Source of the DNA: Isochrysis galbana
Taxonomy: Eukaryota > Haptophyta > Isochrysidales > Isochrysidaceae
Reading direction: 5' to 3'
NCBI GenBank assembly: GCA_018136815.1
Contig: CM030936.1
Coordinates: 1,010,800-1,056,815, forward strand
DNA: 46,016 nt
Every line of letters starts with the position of its first letter. Position 1 is the first letter of the stretch. Below are positions 27,543-38,664 of this stretch, piece by piece. The notes beneath the pieces were generated by a model. The model searched no databases. It saw only the letters and a program-made list of their open reading frames with translations, and was not told the DNA's origin. The position numbers were made by a program, and so were the translations under genes.

Positions 27543-27962
27543 GCCTTCCACTCTTCCACTTCCACTGCTTCCCATTTGCTCTCTTTAGCAGTTTTGAATC
27601 AAGAGAGAAATGTCGGTCAAAGGAGACGACAGCATGCCGCACGCGTCATTCACATTCACAGACTGCTGCCAAAAGCAGGAAGGGAGGCCGGGACGAGAGC
27701 GTTGCGCCCAATATCATTTTGCGCAGTGTATGGTCATGTCATGATGTCATTGCGACATCATACATCACAATGTCGTCAACCTCGCGTCGCCGGATTGATC
27801 AGTGGCATTGAATGTGATACTGTGATGTGTGTGCTGTGAGAGTCTGCATAGTTGTCTTGGTGCTGGCACGGAGCTCATACACCGTGTGCCGTTGCAAGCG
27901 GCTGGGAGGTGGGCATTTATGGGTCTGGCTACCATACAAGATTGTGGCGAAGTAGCAGTTTG
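27543..27962. other. 3' flank of START-fold gene; no gene seen
   Basis: I found no convincing coding frame. The part near 27963 is probably 3' UTR of the minus-strand gene. Confidence 0.45.
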
Positions 27963-28670
27963 TTAGGCCCGGCCTCTGCGCCGAAAGCGGAGTATTCTTC
28001 GCCAGAGCCGTGGTCGATTGTGCACGATGATCTCATCGTCGCCGTCGCAAACTACGTCTCCTTCTGCGGATCTAAGGCTAGTGACGGCCACAGGATTCAT
28101 GAGTAATTTGCTTTGCTCATCCTCTGCAATTTTCCGGAACCTCTCAAGGTCTGCTGATAAGCGTGACGAAATGAGCTCCGTGAGGAACGTGGTCGAGACT
28201 GCGCGGCTCAGTCGAAGAGGGATCTGGTATCGCAGGGAGATTGTCAGGGTGCACTTCTCCTCGCCGAGGGGGACCAGCTGGACAACACCTCCGTTCCTCA
28301 CCCCAGCAGTGCTCTCCCAGCTGATCCGCTCAGGAGGGCTCATCTCTATGATCCTCGAGGTCCACGAGAAGGAAAGCCCTTTGAAGTTGAGGAACCAGCG
28401 GGAGGTGGCTGTTCCGTCGTGTGCGTGCCCGCACAGCTCGACGCGAGATAGCCAGGGGCTCCACTCCGGCCAACGGGGGTAGTCGCTGATGAGGTCGAAT
28501 GCATGGCTGGCCGGCACGTCGAGCTGGGCGCGGCAGCTGCCGAGCGTGAGCCACTCACTCATCAGTACGGGTGGGCACACCGCGTGCGGGCGCGAGCAGC
28601 CCGCCATCGCGCGCGGCTCCAGCGAGAGCGCCCCCACCACGTGGGCCACCAGCAACAGCGGCGCCATCAT
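27963..28670 (-). CDS. START/SRPBCC-fold (polyketide cyclase-like) lipid-binding protein, secretory or plastid-targeted
   Basis: This is an intronless 235-residue protein. The ATG pair at 28670/28667 is the first real start; the frame is open a few codons upstream without an ATG. The first 20 residues (MMAPLLLVAHVVGALSLEPR) form a signal peptide. In an alga with complex plastids it could be the first half of a plastid targeting sequence. Residues about 43-195 fit the SRPBCC helix-grip fold: a LDVPASHAFDLISDYPRWPEWSPW start, a WFLNFKGLSFSWTSRIIE strand pair, SWESTAGVRNGG, and a long C-terminal helix ending FRKIAEDEQSKLL. Members bind lipids, pigments or quinones in a deep pocket. The Pro-x-x-(W/Y)-x-x-W start is typical of the COQ10/cyclase branch. 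A basic tail (RPRLWRRILRFRRRGRA) closes the protein. The ligand is unknown. Confidence 0.8.
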   Translation of the reverse strand: MMAPLLLVAHVVGALSLEPRAMAGCSRPHAVCPPVLMSEWLTLGSCRAQLDVPASHAFDLISDYPRWPEWSPWLSRVELCGHAHDGTATSRWFLNFKGLSFSWTSRIIEMSPPERISWESTAGVRNGGVVQLVPLGEEKCTLTISLRYQIPLRLSRAVSTTFLTELISSRLSADLERFRKIAEDEQSKLLMNPVAVTSLRSAEGDVVCDGDDEIIVHNRPRLWRRILRFRRRGRA

Positions 28671-29163
28671 CCCGCGCACGCGCCGGCGGCCGACGGATTA
28701 AAAACTCAGGAGGAAATCCGGACCGCAGGTCGGTCCGGGCGGGCCCCAACAGGCCCACCCAAATAATAAGTTAGACTCCACCACCCTCTTATTCTATGAA
28801 GGTGGCAGTAACGCTTCACGGGTACTCCTACTTGACTTCCCTCATTCACAGCTGGCGGGTATTCACCCGGCGCGCGCATCCAATCACCAGCAGCGAGAGA
28901 TGGGGGGGGGGGTTGGCCCGTCCGAGCCCCCGCAAGTGAGGATGAGGGCGTTCAGGGCGGGCCGCGTGCGGCCGCAGAGAAGGCTAGCGTCCTCCTGCCG
29001 GACGACGAGGGTGCTTGCCGGACGGGGGGCGTCCCCCTCCCTCCCCCTTCACCTTTAGTTGAGTCGGTCGCAGACGGCGTAGAGGTGGGGCAAGGAGGGA
29101 GGCGTCGGTATACATCGTCGTCAGCCCCCCGGCCGCGGGGCGTTCTAACACCGAAAGAAGTGC
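28671..29163. other. Upstream region of START-fold gene
   Basis: No gene is supported. A CCAAT word (ATCCAATCAC, about 28889) lies roughly 215 bp upstream of the start codon. A G tract is at 28902-28912. Confidence 0.4.
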
Positions 29164-29637
29164 AACTATAGTTATAACGATAGGATCATGGAGCGCGCCA
29201 CGCTCCCCTCCTCTCTGTCTCTCTCTCTCTCCGCCCGTCAAGTTGACTCACGAAACCTCATCCAGGTTACAACGAAAGGTGCTAGCAGGGATGGGGATGG
29301 GGATAATTGAACGCTTTTGGTCTAAGCACGGCAAGTCGTGCAACTCGCGACTGAGTGTGCATGTGCAAGTTTGAACGTTTGTGTTTGTAACAAAAAATAT
29401 TAAAAAACAAGCCGCTACTTGCACGGCGCGGGGCGGATTTCTGATGCGACTCCTTCCTACCTTCCCTTCCTAACACTACACCTGGGCCGAACCCCGGATA
29501 CCAAAGACAAAGGAATGACGGGGGGAAGGGGAGGAGGTGGAGGGAAGGGAAGAGAAGGGCGATGTCTGTGGAGATAGGGAAGTACCCTAGTTTAGTAGGT
29601 GTGTAGCCCAGAATCTTCAGATTTTTTTAATTATTAA
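29164..29637 (+). mobile_element. Short hairpin-headed retroelement with family A tail
   Basis: The 5' end AACTATAGTTATAACGATAG and the following ATCATGG, CGCGCC and CTCCCC pattern match the head of the complete elements. The right part (29470-29637) is the LINE family A tail with GTGTAGCCCAGAATCTTCAG and a T tract. The middle 250 bases are not shared with other copies. I found no target-site duplication, so it may be two adjacent fragments. Confidence 0.55.
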
Positions 29638-29664
29638 CTTAGACCTTAGTTGAGGTAGTATTAC

Positions 29665-30563
29665 TCTTCTTGCCACTTCCCAAAACTATCAGTAAAACTG
29701 ATAGGGTCATGGGGGCCCCGTGCCCCCCCCCCCCTCCATCGCAGACACCCCCTGGGTGGGCCTGCACACTCAACCTCAGCCCCTGCCTGCTGGCAGGGGC
29801 TGAGCTGACATCACACTGGCACAGACCCTCGCCGAGCGCGCATCGCGCGCCGCACGCATTCGCCTGCACTGGCCCCTGCTCGTACTGACCCCCCCTCCAC
29901 CACTGAGCCACAGACCACCTGAGCCGCCAGGAGGGCACCCAGGACCAGCGAGGCCAGCGAGGGAGAGGCAGGAGAGGCCAGGGGCCCAGCCCCAGCCTCC
30001 ACTGCCCCCTGAGCTGGCCCAGCTGGCCCTCTGGGGGGCCCGAGGGTCCCCTCAGAGGGGTGCCATGGCGCGCGCAGGCATCGCACGCCCGTAGGAGAAC
30101 GAAGAGAACCGCGAGAAAAGAACGACAAAAAAAACGACGCGATCTGACCCAAGAAAAGGTAAGACTCACGCCTGTTTACGGTATGTTTACAAGCCGACAC
30201 CCCGAGCGACACACGAATGCCGCGAAGACGCGGAGATACTTGAAAAAGACGCGAGGAGAGGGGGCCGAGACCTCCCAGGGGCACGAAGTGTCACATGCAA
30301 CAGGCGTTTACGTTTGTTTTGCCACAGGAACACCACACCAGCAGGTCTGCCCCAGCCCACCCCCTGCACTTGGCCCGTTGTAGTGCACGCGGGCCCCCCC
30401 CCGATACCAAAAACAAAGGAATGAAGGGGGTGGTGTAAGGGAGTGAGTAAACTGGGGTATAGGCGATGTCGTGAGTGAGTACCGTGAGTACGTGGACTGT
30501 ATAGCTAGCGTGAGTAGCCCGAATCTTCAGAAGTTTTATTATTATCTTCTTGCCACTTCCCAA
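29665..30563 (+). mobile_element. Complete 861-bp non-autonomous retroelement with 19-bp TSD
   Basis: TCTTCTTGCCACTTCCCAA at 29665-29683 is repeated perfectly at 30545-30563. The element 29684-30544 begins with the hairpin CTATCAGTAAAACTGATAG preceded by AA. It continues with GGGTCATGGGGGCCCCGTG and a G/C palindrome (CAGCCCCTGCC ... GGCAGGGGCTG). It shares 29930-30195 with the element at 19484-20235. The 3' end is the LINE family A tail (GTAGCCCGAATCTTCAGAAG). GGTAAG with a later TTTAC recurs at about 30158-30190. It lies in the 3' flank of IFT172, less than 300 bp from its stop. No known protein is encoded. Confidence 0.88.
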
Positions 30564-30852
30564 GAATGCAGTCAACCGTCAGCTATGGGATGCGCAAAAT
30601 CGCAACACAGCCACGGACGACGCATGGGTAAATTAATTTCGGGCGCTCCCCTCCGCACAGCAGCAACCGCCCCTATGTAACAATATTAGATCTCGCAAGC
30701 AGCGCCCGCTTCAAGCAATACGCAGAGAGAGGGCATGTGGATGCTGTACACGGCGTGGGGTCGGATGCGGCTTCCTAATAAGGATGTCTCTCCTGCGAAA
30801 TCCGAGCTCAATACCCAACATCACCCCACAGTACTCGAGTACCGTGGACATC

Positions 30853-33800
30853 TCAGCTAACCTGGGAGATGGTATCGCGCATGATAGTGTAGAGCTCATC
30901 GCCACCACCACCGCCACGCCCACCGCGCAAGGATTCGCGAATCTGTTCCAACTGACGGAAAATGTGGTCTAGCTCATCGATATCAAGGGATTGCTGCACC
31001 GACTTGTTCATCGACAACTCTAGAACGAAGTCGCGCACCTGCAACAAGGGCAAGAGCCGGGGGGCGCGCGGGGTGGGGTGGAGTGGGGTGGGGGTGAGGG
31101 GGTGGAACAACGGACGCTTTTGGAGAATGGTGCTTACGCGAAGACCGTGTGGAAGGGGCGGTGCTCTCCAGATCAGCCGTCGTGATCAAGACGCTCGAGG
31201 AGCGTCGCATTTCACTCACCTGCTCTCGCTGAGCCTCGTCTAGGAATTGTGTCTCGGGTAGCGGGAACTCGGCGGGGATGGCGGTATCCGCAAAGTCGGA
31301 GTTGTCGAGGATGCTTGACGAGGGCTCGTTGTCCTCGACGGCCTCCGAGATATCGAGGTATCGATTGAGCAACACGAACGCGCTATTGAGGTCATTGGAC
31401 GCCTTGCATGCCATGCCCGCCTCATAGAAGGCTTTGTCTGCCGGCATGTCCTTCACAAAGCGCAGAAGACCGATGCCCAACTTCCGTTGGGCATCGAGCG
31501 CAGAGCGTTCGAGCGCGACTTCTTTAGCGGCAGCGAGATGCCCTACCCACAACAACGTATCGAATTCGTGTGTGCCGCCCGTGTCGCCCGCAGACTGCAG
31601 TGCTGACACGACCTTACTCAACATGGAGCGCATACCAACCAAAGGCTGCTTTCCCATGCCGCCGCTGTCAGGCTCACCAGACAGCAGTAGCTCGCGGACA
31701 ACCCGACGATACATGTCTAGCGCCTGGGGCTGCGTCGACACGCCGTACTTCCCGAACAGCGCAGCGGCCGAGGCAAAGTCACCGCGCGAAATGAGCGCAG
31801 CGCCGTGGAGTGTCGCATACTTGACGAGCATGGGACCACCCGATTGCTGCGCTAGGTCGAGGGCGCGATCCCACTCGCCGCGTTGCGCGTACGCCTCGAG
31901 CCCCTCTGCAACGTTACCGCCCTGCACCAAGTCAACTGCATTACCTGCACCCTTTAGATGCTCCTTGTATCGTTGCTCCACCTCCTTCGCGTAAGCTGGC
32001 ACAGCCGAACGTGCGAGCGAGCGCGCCTCATCCCACAGCCCGCCGGCCATGTAGATGTCCACAGCCTCGCGGTGTTGGTCAATACCCTCGTAGAACTCGG
32101 CGGCCTGAGCGTGCTTGCCGATTTCTACGAGCCGCTTGGAGACGGTATTGATGACCTCTGCAATGCGGGCTGGGACATGATTCATTGCTAGCTGGACTGC
32201 CTTGTCCCACGCGCCCTCGCAAAGGTCATGTGAGCGCACACGCTCGACGGTGACCTTGAGATAGGCATCAATCGCGCGGCCAAACTCGCGCCCTTCCTCT
32301 AGCTGGCGGGCTTGGTTGAGCAACATATCCTCCGATGACGCGCCAGCGGCGGCGCCGGCGCCCCCACGAGCTTCGCCGCGGAGGTAGGCGCCATGCTCGG
32401 CAGCCAGCTCCGCCACCTTGTGTGGCAGGAACTCCTTGGCGATACGCTGCGCGTCGTTCCAGCGAGCTGCCGCCTTGTACGCGTCGACCGCGAGCTCTGG
32501 CTTCTTTGCGCGCACGTAGAGCGCCTCCGCCTTGGTAAATTCGTTGCGCTCGACTAGGACTTTGGCCTGCGCGCAAAGCACTTCAGGAACCGACGCACGA
32601 TCAGCGGTTTCGGCGACGCGAAGGGCAGCCGCCCAATCTTGTTGGTGCGTGTACATATCGATCGCCTCCTTTGGCTTCTCGGCCTTCAGGAACTCCGTCT
32701 CGGCTTCCTCGAAGCGACCCTCGTCCTCGAGGAACATCGCGTACTTGAGATGCACGTCGGGGAGCTTGTCTGTCTTCGACGCATTTGCAAGGGCGAAGGC
32801 ATGCTCGAAGGCGCCAGACTCGGTCGCATAGTCGATGGCTTGATCGATGAGCCCGAACTTGGTAAGCAACTTAGCGCCTGCCTCGCCACCGAGCGAGACG
32901 GCCCATGCATATGCAACTTTTTTCGAGGCGTTGACACCACCATGCTGTTTGGCCACGCGGATTGCATCGTCCCACATATCGTTGGCTCGGTACATGTTCA
33001 CCGCGGAGCCCCAGTCGCTGGCCTCCACGTAGTGTTTCTCCGCCTGCTTGAAAGATCCCTCCGTCTCCAGCTGTTGCGCTAGATGCAGGTGCGTCTCCAC
33101 GAGGAGATCCTTCCGGTATGAGGTGACGAGTCTGATCATATCGTCATAGCGACGATTCTTCTTGTACATGTTGATGGCGAGGTCTGGCTCGTGCACCATC
33201 ACATAGAGGCGTTCGGCGTCCTTGAACTTGTTCGTTGCCTCGAGCCGGTGCGCCTGCGTGATGTAGAGCATCGCTACTTCTGCCTGTGTCATGTGCTCCG
33301 TGGCCACGCGGTGCGCAAGCTCCCATTTGTTCGCCCTCGAGTACATCTCGACCGCGTCCTGAGGGAGGCCTGCGCGGAGATAGAAACGCTCCGCCTCGTC
33401 AAAGGAGCGCGTGCTCTCGTAGTGCTTGGCGATACGGCTATAGTATGGCTTAGCCTCGGCAGCAGGCAAGGTCTCGACGATTTGCGCGGCTTTGGCCCAC
33501 TGGCGGCAGTCGATCGCCGCCTGTATGGCCTTGAGGTACGCGCCAGCCTCCGTAAAATGATTGACCGCGGCGTCGGGGTTCTTGCGCGAAACCAGGTAGT
33601 CGCCCCACATCTCTTCAAGTTCGACGACATCGCGGCCTTGGAAGGCACGGCGTGAGAGCTCGACAGCACGCGCGAAGGCGGAGCCCTTGCGGTAGGCGTC
33701 CATTGCGCGGGAGGCGTCGCCGAGTTTCTCGTAGAAGTGGCCCGCCTTCTCATACATACCGTACTCGAACAAGGCGCCCGCCACCGTCTCAAGTAGGGCC

Positions 33801-36774
33801 GGCTGGAACTGCTCACGGTCTTCGTAACGCTGTACAACGGCGGCGGCTCTCGCCGGGAGCCCCCCCTTGAGGAAGAGGCGGACAGCGAAGACGAGGTCGC
33901 CCTCGCGCTCCTTGAGCTCCGCCGCCTTCTCCTCCTGCCCGGTCTCGGTGAGCCACTGGAGATAATTGGCCTTGAGCGTTTGCACCTCGGGGTGCTGACG
34001 GGACTCGGCGACCAAGATAGACTGTTCCCACTTGTGGAGCTCCTGGTACATCTCCATCGTCTCCTCCACCAAGCCCTGCTGAAGAAGTAACTGCTCGGCG
34101 CGCGCAAGCTGCCCGTTGAGCACGGCCAGTTTGGATTGAACCGTGAAGTGGGCATAGCCTGTTCCGGCCACGCCAGTCTCCAGCTCAACGCTCCTGGCGA
34201 GATTGTTCACCTTGCGCAGGTATCGTGCCTTGGCCACGTTGCCCACTGCTCCAAAGCATCGCTCGGCAGTGAGGATGTCCTCGCGCTCCAACGCGAGTTG
34301 CGAGAGCTTCTCCCACATCGCCTCCGTCTCAGCGGTGAGCTCCAGCCGCTCCAGCATGGTGCAGGCGCCCTTGAGATCCCCCTCGTCGACAGCCGTCGAG
34401 AAAGCGATGAGCGCCTCATTAAGCTCGTAGGAAACGGTGTTCATTCCCTCATCGACCACCACTTCGGTCTTGCCGGCCGTCCGCTCAATGTCCTCGACGT
34501 CACCCTTGATTGGCACCACGGTCACCCGCTCTGGCGCCTCAATGTGGTACCACACGCACAGGTTGCCGCGGTTTTGGCCAACGACCACGTCCGAGTTGGG
34601 CACCCAGTTGACGTACGAACAGAAGGAGAGCAAAGTTGAGCGAGTCTGTGAGGGGACGTGGCGGCGAGGTATGACGGCCTGCGCACGGCATCGCGCGGCC
34701 TGCGCAGCGCGGGGCAGTCGCACAACATCTCACACAGAGCCGCGCTCGCTGAGGCAATCTCGGGGCGTACCCTTGTGGCGATGTCGTAGAGGTGCAGCGC
34801 GCGCCTCTTATCGCGGAAGAGCAGCTTGGTGGCGCGCCCGTTCATGTCTAGCCAGTCGATCTTGGAGTCGTGCGAGACGGTTGCCTCGGTGACACCGGTG
34901 CCTAGATCCGAGACGCAAATGGTCTGGAGGTCCAGCAGATAGGCAACCTTCTTGACGTCACTCGCGCCCTCGTGCCGCGCCTCGTTCAAGCGCACCGAGA
35001 TGAGGTGAGGGGAGGTGTGCTCAGTGCGGCATGAGCCGAGGATGTCGTTGCGACCGTACTCGACGAACGTGAGCTCTCCCGAGTTGAAGATCATGCAGAC
35101 CTTCTCATTATCAAAGACGAACTTCTCCGAGCCCGAGCCCGACCACGGCACCTCGGACAACTTGCACCTGTGAGAATGGCGAGCGCGCATGTCGCATCAT
35201 GGTGTCAACACAGGCGGCGCTCACGCCTGGACAGCGAGCTTCACACGGTAGGCGGGCCGACGGGGGCCGGGCCAGTGGCAGATCCCACGGAGGAGCAGAG
35301 CACGCGGCCACGTGCACACGAGTACTGCTCGGGCGCGCATCCATGGCGCGGCGCGCACGTTTCCAGGTCGCCCATGAGCAGGGTTTCATGCGTCGAGGCA
35401 ACGAGAAAGCGATCCTCATAGATGTTGATTTTGGCGACCTCATAGCCAAAGTGCGACTTGAGAACGATGCGCGCGCCCGTCGACAGCCGCTTGACGATCA
35501 CCGAGGAGGCGGAGACGTAGGTGAACTCAAATTTGCCTTTGTACCGCACGCGCCGGATGCACGCATCATACATGTCGACGGCACCGCAGAGTGAGCCAAC
35601 TGTGAGGCGTGAGCCGTCGCACTTCCACGATAAGGCCGTCACGGTATAGAGGTTCTCGACCTGCTTCATGCCCGCGTCGGTCCACGTACCATCCTGTGCG
35701 ACGGTGAAGATGCGGAAGCGGTTGAAGGAGCCGACCACCACTGTCTCGCCCGACGGGTTGAAGGTGGCGCAAGTAAACTCCTTCTCCGTCTCGTCGCGCG
35801 AGTAGTCGAAGCGCTGCAGCAGCATCCCTTCTTTGTCGTAGAAGCAGACCATCTGGTCGGGCCCGGCGGCGCACACAGCCTCGCCCCACGAGAGCGCATA
35901 TGGGACGCATGAGTGGCGGCAGAGTTCCCAATGCGCCACGCCGCGCGAGGCCTCATCAAAGTAGAAGCGGTAGATGCGCTGATCGAGGTGGCCCGTCACG
36001 ATGGCGGTGCCTTCCGGATTGGCAGCGCACGAGACAACGTACGAATCCGTCGCGTACAGTGTCGCTGGCTTGTTGGAGCGAAGCAGCCCAACCTTTACCT
36101 TGCCCTCCTGGAGACCAAAGACAATCTCATTGGGCCGCTGCTCGGGCCACGTGATGCAGGTGATGGAGGACGCCTGCTGGAACTTGTTGCAGATGGACTT
36201 CTTATCCCCCCACTCAGTGCCCAGCTGGGGAGCGGGAGGGCGGAGCGCAAGAAGTCAGATGAGCGCATGTGGGTGCGGGCGCCCACACGGATGCGTGCGT
36301 GCCACAAATGATGGTCAGACACGATCGCAGCGAACCACAGAGCGCCGCACGCGTTGATCGGCAGCTCGATCGCGCCGCGCCGCGCCGCGCTGCTCCAGCG
36401 TGCAGGCCCCGTGGAGTCATATGGACCAGCATGAATCCGAGCCTCCGCGACAGCCGCGTCCCCCTCTGTCTCCCCTGCCCTCTCTCCCTCCTCACCTTGT
36501 ACACAAACACAATATTGTCCGACTGCGCGACTGCAAGCTTGGAGCAGTCGGGCGACCAGGCCATGCCGCGAACGACGTACGTCTTGGCTGCCTTGGCATC
36601 GGCTGGCTTGGTCGAGAACTTGTCTCTCCGCTCGCCGTTCTCGTCGCAGAGGTGGACCACCCTGTCTGTTGTGACAATCGCTAGCCGTCGATTGTTGGAC
36701 GACCAGCAGATGGAAGTCACCTTGGCAATGGTCTCCTGCGGCGCGTAGATTGTCTTGAGGTGGCGCAACTGCAT
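30853..36774 (-). CDS. IFT172: Intraflagellar transport protein 172 (IFT-B complex)
   Basis: IFT172 is a large IFT-B subunit that works in the tip turnaround and cargo transport of cilia and flagella. The exons are 36774-36496, 36224-35359, 35167-34771, 34645-31220 and 31038-30853. All introns are GT-AG, phases agree, and the product is 1,717 residues, close to the usual length of about 1,750. The N-terminal WD40 half shows [26 protein letters not shown] and [31 protein letters not shown] leads into a long TPR-like solenoid with [24 protein letters not shown] repeats, [18 protein letters not shown] and [16 protein letters not shown]. These match the human and Chlamydomonas proteins closely. 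The last exon begins [18 protein letters not shown] as expected. It then departs: the usual Cys-rich end with a VTGYP motif is missing, replaced by a Gly-rich stretch and a TGA. Confidence 0.95.
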
Positions 36775-37360
36775 GATGAACGAGCACGGGCCGCGCGGCC
36801 AACAGCGCCACGCAGAGGAAGAGGGCGGGGGAAGGAGAGAGGGAGAGAGGGTGAGGGGAGGCGGGTGAGGGAAGAGGAGGAGGGGGCAAAGAGGAAGGGC
36901 GAGCGTGGAGGGCAGTTAGCTGGGGTTTCTCATCGCTTCAAGCGCGGTATTTATCCTACTCGAAGGCTCTCACCGCGCTCTCTCTTCGCTACCGCTTCCC
37001 TCTCCTTCCCCCCGTCTCTCCCAACGCCGCTCGCCGCGCGCGGGGGAGGGGGGGGGGGGGGGGTAGAAAAAATAAATCGAGGGGAGGGGGGGAGGGATAT
37101 ATACCGGAGGGGGCACAGACCACGGATCATCGCGGGGAGGCGGTCTTGAGTCAGTCTTGGACTTGACATGTTTTCTTCTTCTCCCGCCCCCACTGTTACA
37201 CTGCTACTGGATGATCGGAGGATGCGATTTCGTCCATCGGTTCATCGGGTCTTACTGTGCCACTACTGTGACTGAGCCCATCATAGGACGCACCACCACC
37301 GCCACAGTAGGCCCCCCCGCCACCACAGTGTTGGTGTTGGAGTTGGAGCGAAGCTCGTTT
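36775..37360. other. IFT172 upstream region, no gene seen
   Basis: I found no supported gene. A run of 16 G lies at 37048-37063. I looked for an RFX X-box near the start codon and saw none. Confidence 0.5.
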
Positions 37361-37710
37361 CCTCTTTGGGAACGAGTCGCGAAGGCGCACCGGCGGCTAG
37401 CGTGGCGCTCCGTTCATCCGGGGAGCCCGGAACGGGCTCATCGGGATCACGGGGGAGGCCAAGGACGGGCATTGGAAATGGACGAGAGAAGGGCACGGAA
37501 CGCGAATCGGAGGGGACGGAGAGCGCGAGGAAGGGCGCGGCGAGCAGATGCCGCTTGTTTTAGACTCGTAGGGACTCGACTCGTAGACTCGAAAGGGATA
37601 CTCGGAAGACTCGGGGGCTTGGGGGTACTCAGGGGCTGCAGGCCAGCAACGGGCGCTCAACACTAAAAACGACACCCAACCCAACACTCTGCACTCCAAC
37701 TCCAACAAAG
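37361..37710. other. Retroelement-like, low-information sequence
   Basis: Minus-strand frames here are Pro/Ser-rich (for example around APESSEYPFRVYESSPYESK) and recall gag-type composition, but without a motif. GACTCGTAG words repeat near 37562-37590. I do not call a gene. Confidence 0.35.
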
Positions 37711-37872
37711 GCGAGAAGCGCTCAATCACCATCACCCACAGCATATAGAAAAGCGCTCAATCACCGTCACCCACATCAAAGAAAAGCGTTCAATCACCAT
37801 CAGCCTACACGTGGAACGCGTTCAATCGCCATCACCCCCACCGCATGGAAAAGCGTTCAATCGCGGAAGATC
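37711..37872. repeat. Minisatellite, about 34-bp period
   Basis: About 4.5 units of GAAAAGCG(C/T)TCAATC(A/G)CC with CATCACCCAC and a variable end start near 37711, 37747, 37782, 37814 and 37848. The last unit breaks off into the LTR-like segment. Confidence 0.85.
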
Positions 37873-37913
37873 GTGGGGATCATGAGGGTAGCGCTATCCA
37901 ACCCACTCGTTTG

Positions 37914-38060
37914 TGTTGTATTCAGGCCTTTAGGCATGAATATTTCGGCACGAGTACGAGCCTTCTTCGCTATATACCGTCTTTTATGTTCGTCGTGGTC
38001 ACGCAAGGCGTGCAGATTCGGATTCTCCCTGGGCTCAAGTCCTGGTTCGCCGATTTTCGT
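37914..38060 (+). mobile_element. LTR fragment, TGTTGTAT type, plus orientation
   Basis: From TGTTGTATTCAGG the next 120 bases match, in inverse orientation, 38791-38665. Shared words include GAGTACG(A/G)GCCTTCTTCG, GTTCGTCGTGGTC and GATTCGGATTCTCCCTGG. TG at the start and the match to the segment that follows a polypurine tract at 38792 mark it as an LTR 5' end. Confidence 0.7.
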
Positions 38061-38159
38061 CTCGGAATTCGAGGATTGGAGTTTTATTTTTACTGTTACG
38101 GTAATTGTTCACGCGTTTAAGGTAAGAAATGCAGGTAACAGAATTGGGCCCTTCTGCAT

Positions 38160-38370
38160 TTCACCCCCCCCTTCTGCAGTTCCCCCCCTTTCTGCAGTTT
38201 CCCCCCCCTCCGCAGATTCCCCCCCCCCTTCCGTTTCCCCCCCCTCCGTCGTTCCCCCCCCCCTTCCGCAGATTTCCCCCCTCCGCAGATTTCCCCCCCT
38301 CCGTCGTTCCCCCCCCTCCGTCGTTCCCCCTCCCTCTCCGCAGATTTCCTTCCCCCTCCCCCCGCGCGCC
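38160..38370. repeat. Polypyrimidine minisatellite
   Basis: There are some ten units of a C run plus TCCGCAGATT or TCCGTCGTT. The minus strand carries many G runs and could form G-quadruplex or triplex structures. It lies between two inverted LTR fragments. Confidence 0.85.
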
Positions 38371-38664
38371 GATACGGCGGCTCTTCCCCCCCTCCGCGCG
38401 CCGAGACGGCGGTTCTCTTCCGCGTCCGCGCGTTGAGACGCCGCGTTCTCCTCCTCTGCCTCGCCGCCGGCTGCTGCGGAGGCAATCCCTCCGGCCGTCC
38501 CTTCACCGGCTCCGTTCTCATGGTCCCAACCCGGGCCGGCCGCTCCGGCCACCGTGTCGCCGCCCCCCATTCCGCCATCCGATTACGTGCCCGATACCCC
38601 GTTTCCCCCCGTCCCGCCTGCTCCCGATCCCCGACCGCCTCCCACCGCCGCGGGCCTCCGCTCG

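Noticed and set aside
33289..34188. Ser/Arg-rich 299-codon frame on the minus strand
   Set aside because: It is an out-of-frame reading inside the large IFT172 exon, whose own frame matches the known protein throughout.
36775..37000. RFX X-box in the IFT172 promoter
   Set aside because: I looked for the paired GTTGCC/GGCAAC half-sites upstream of the start codon and found no acceptable pair.
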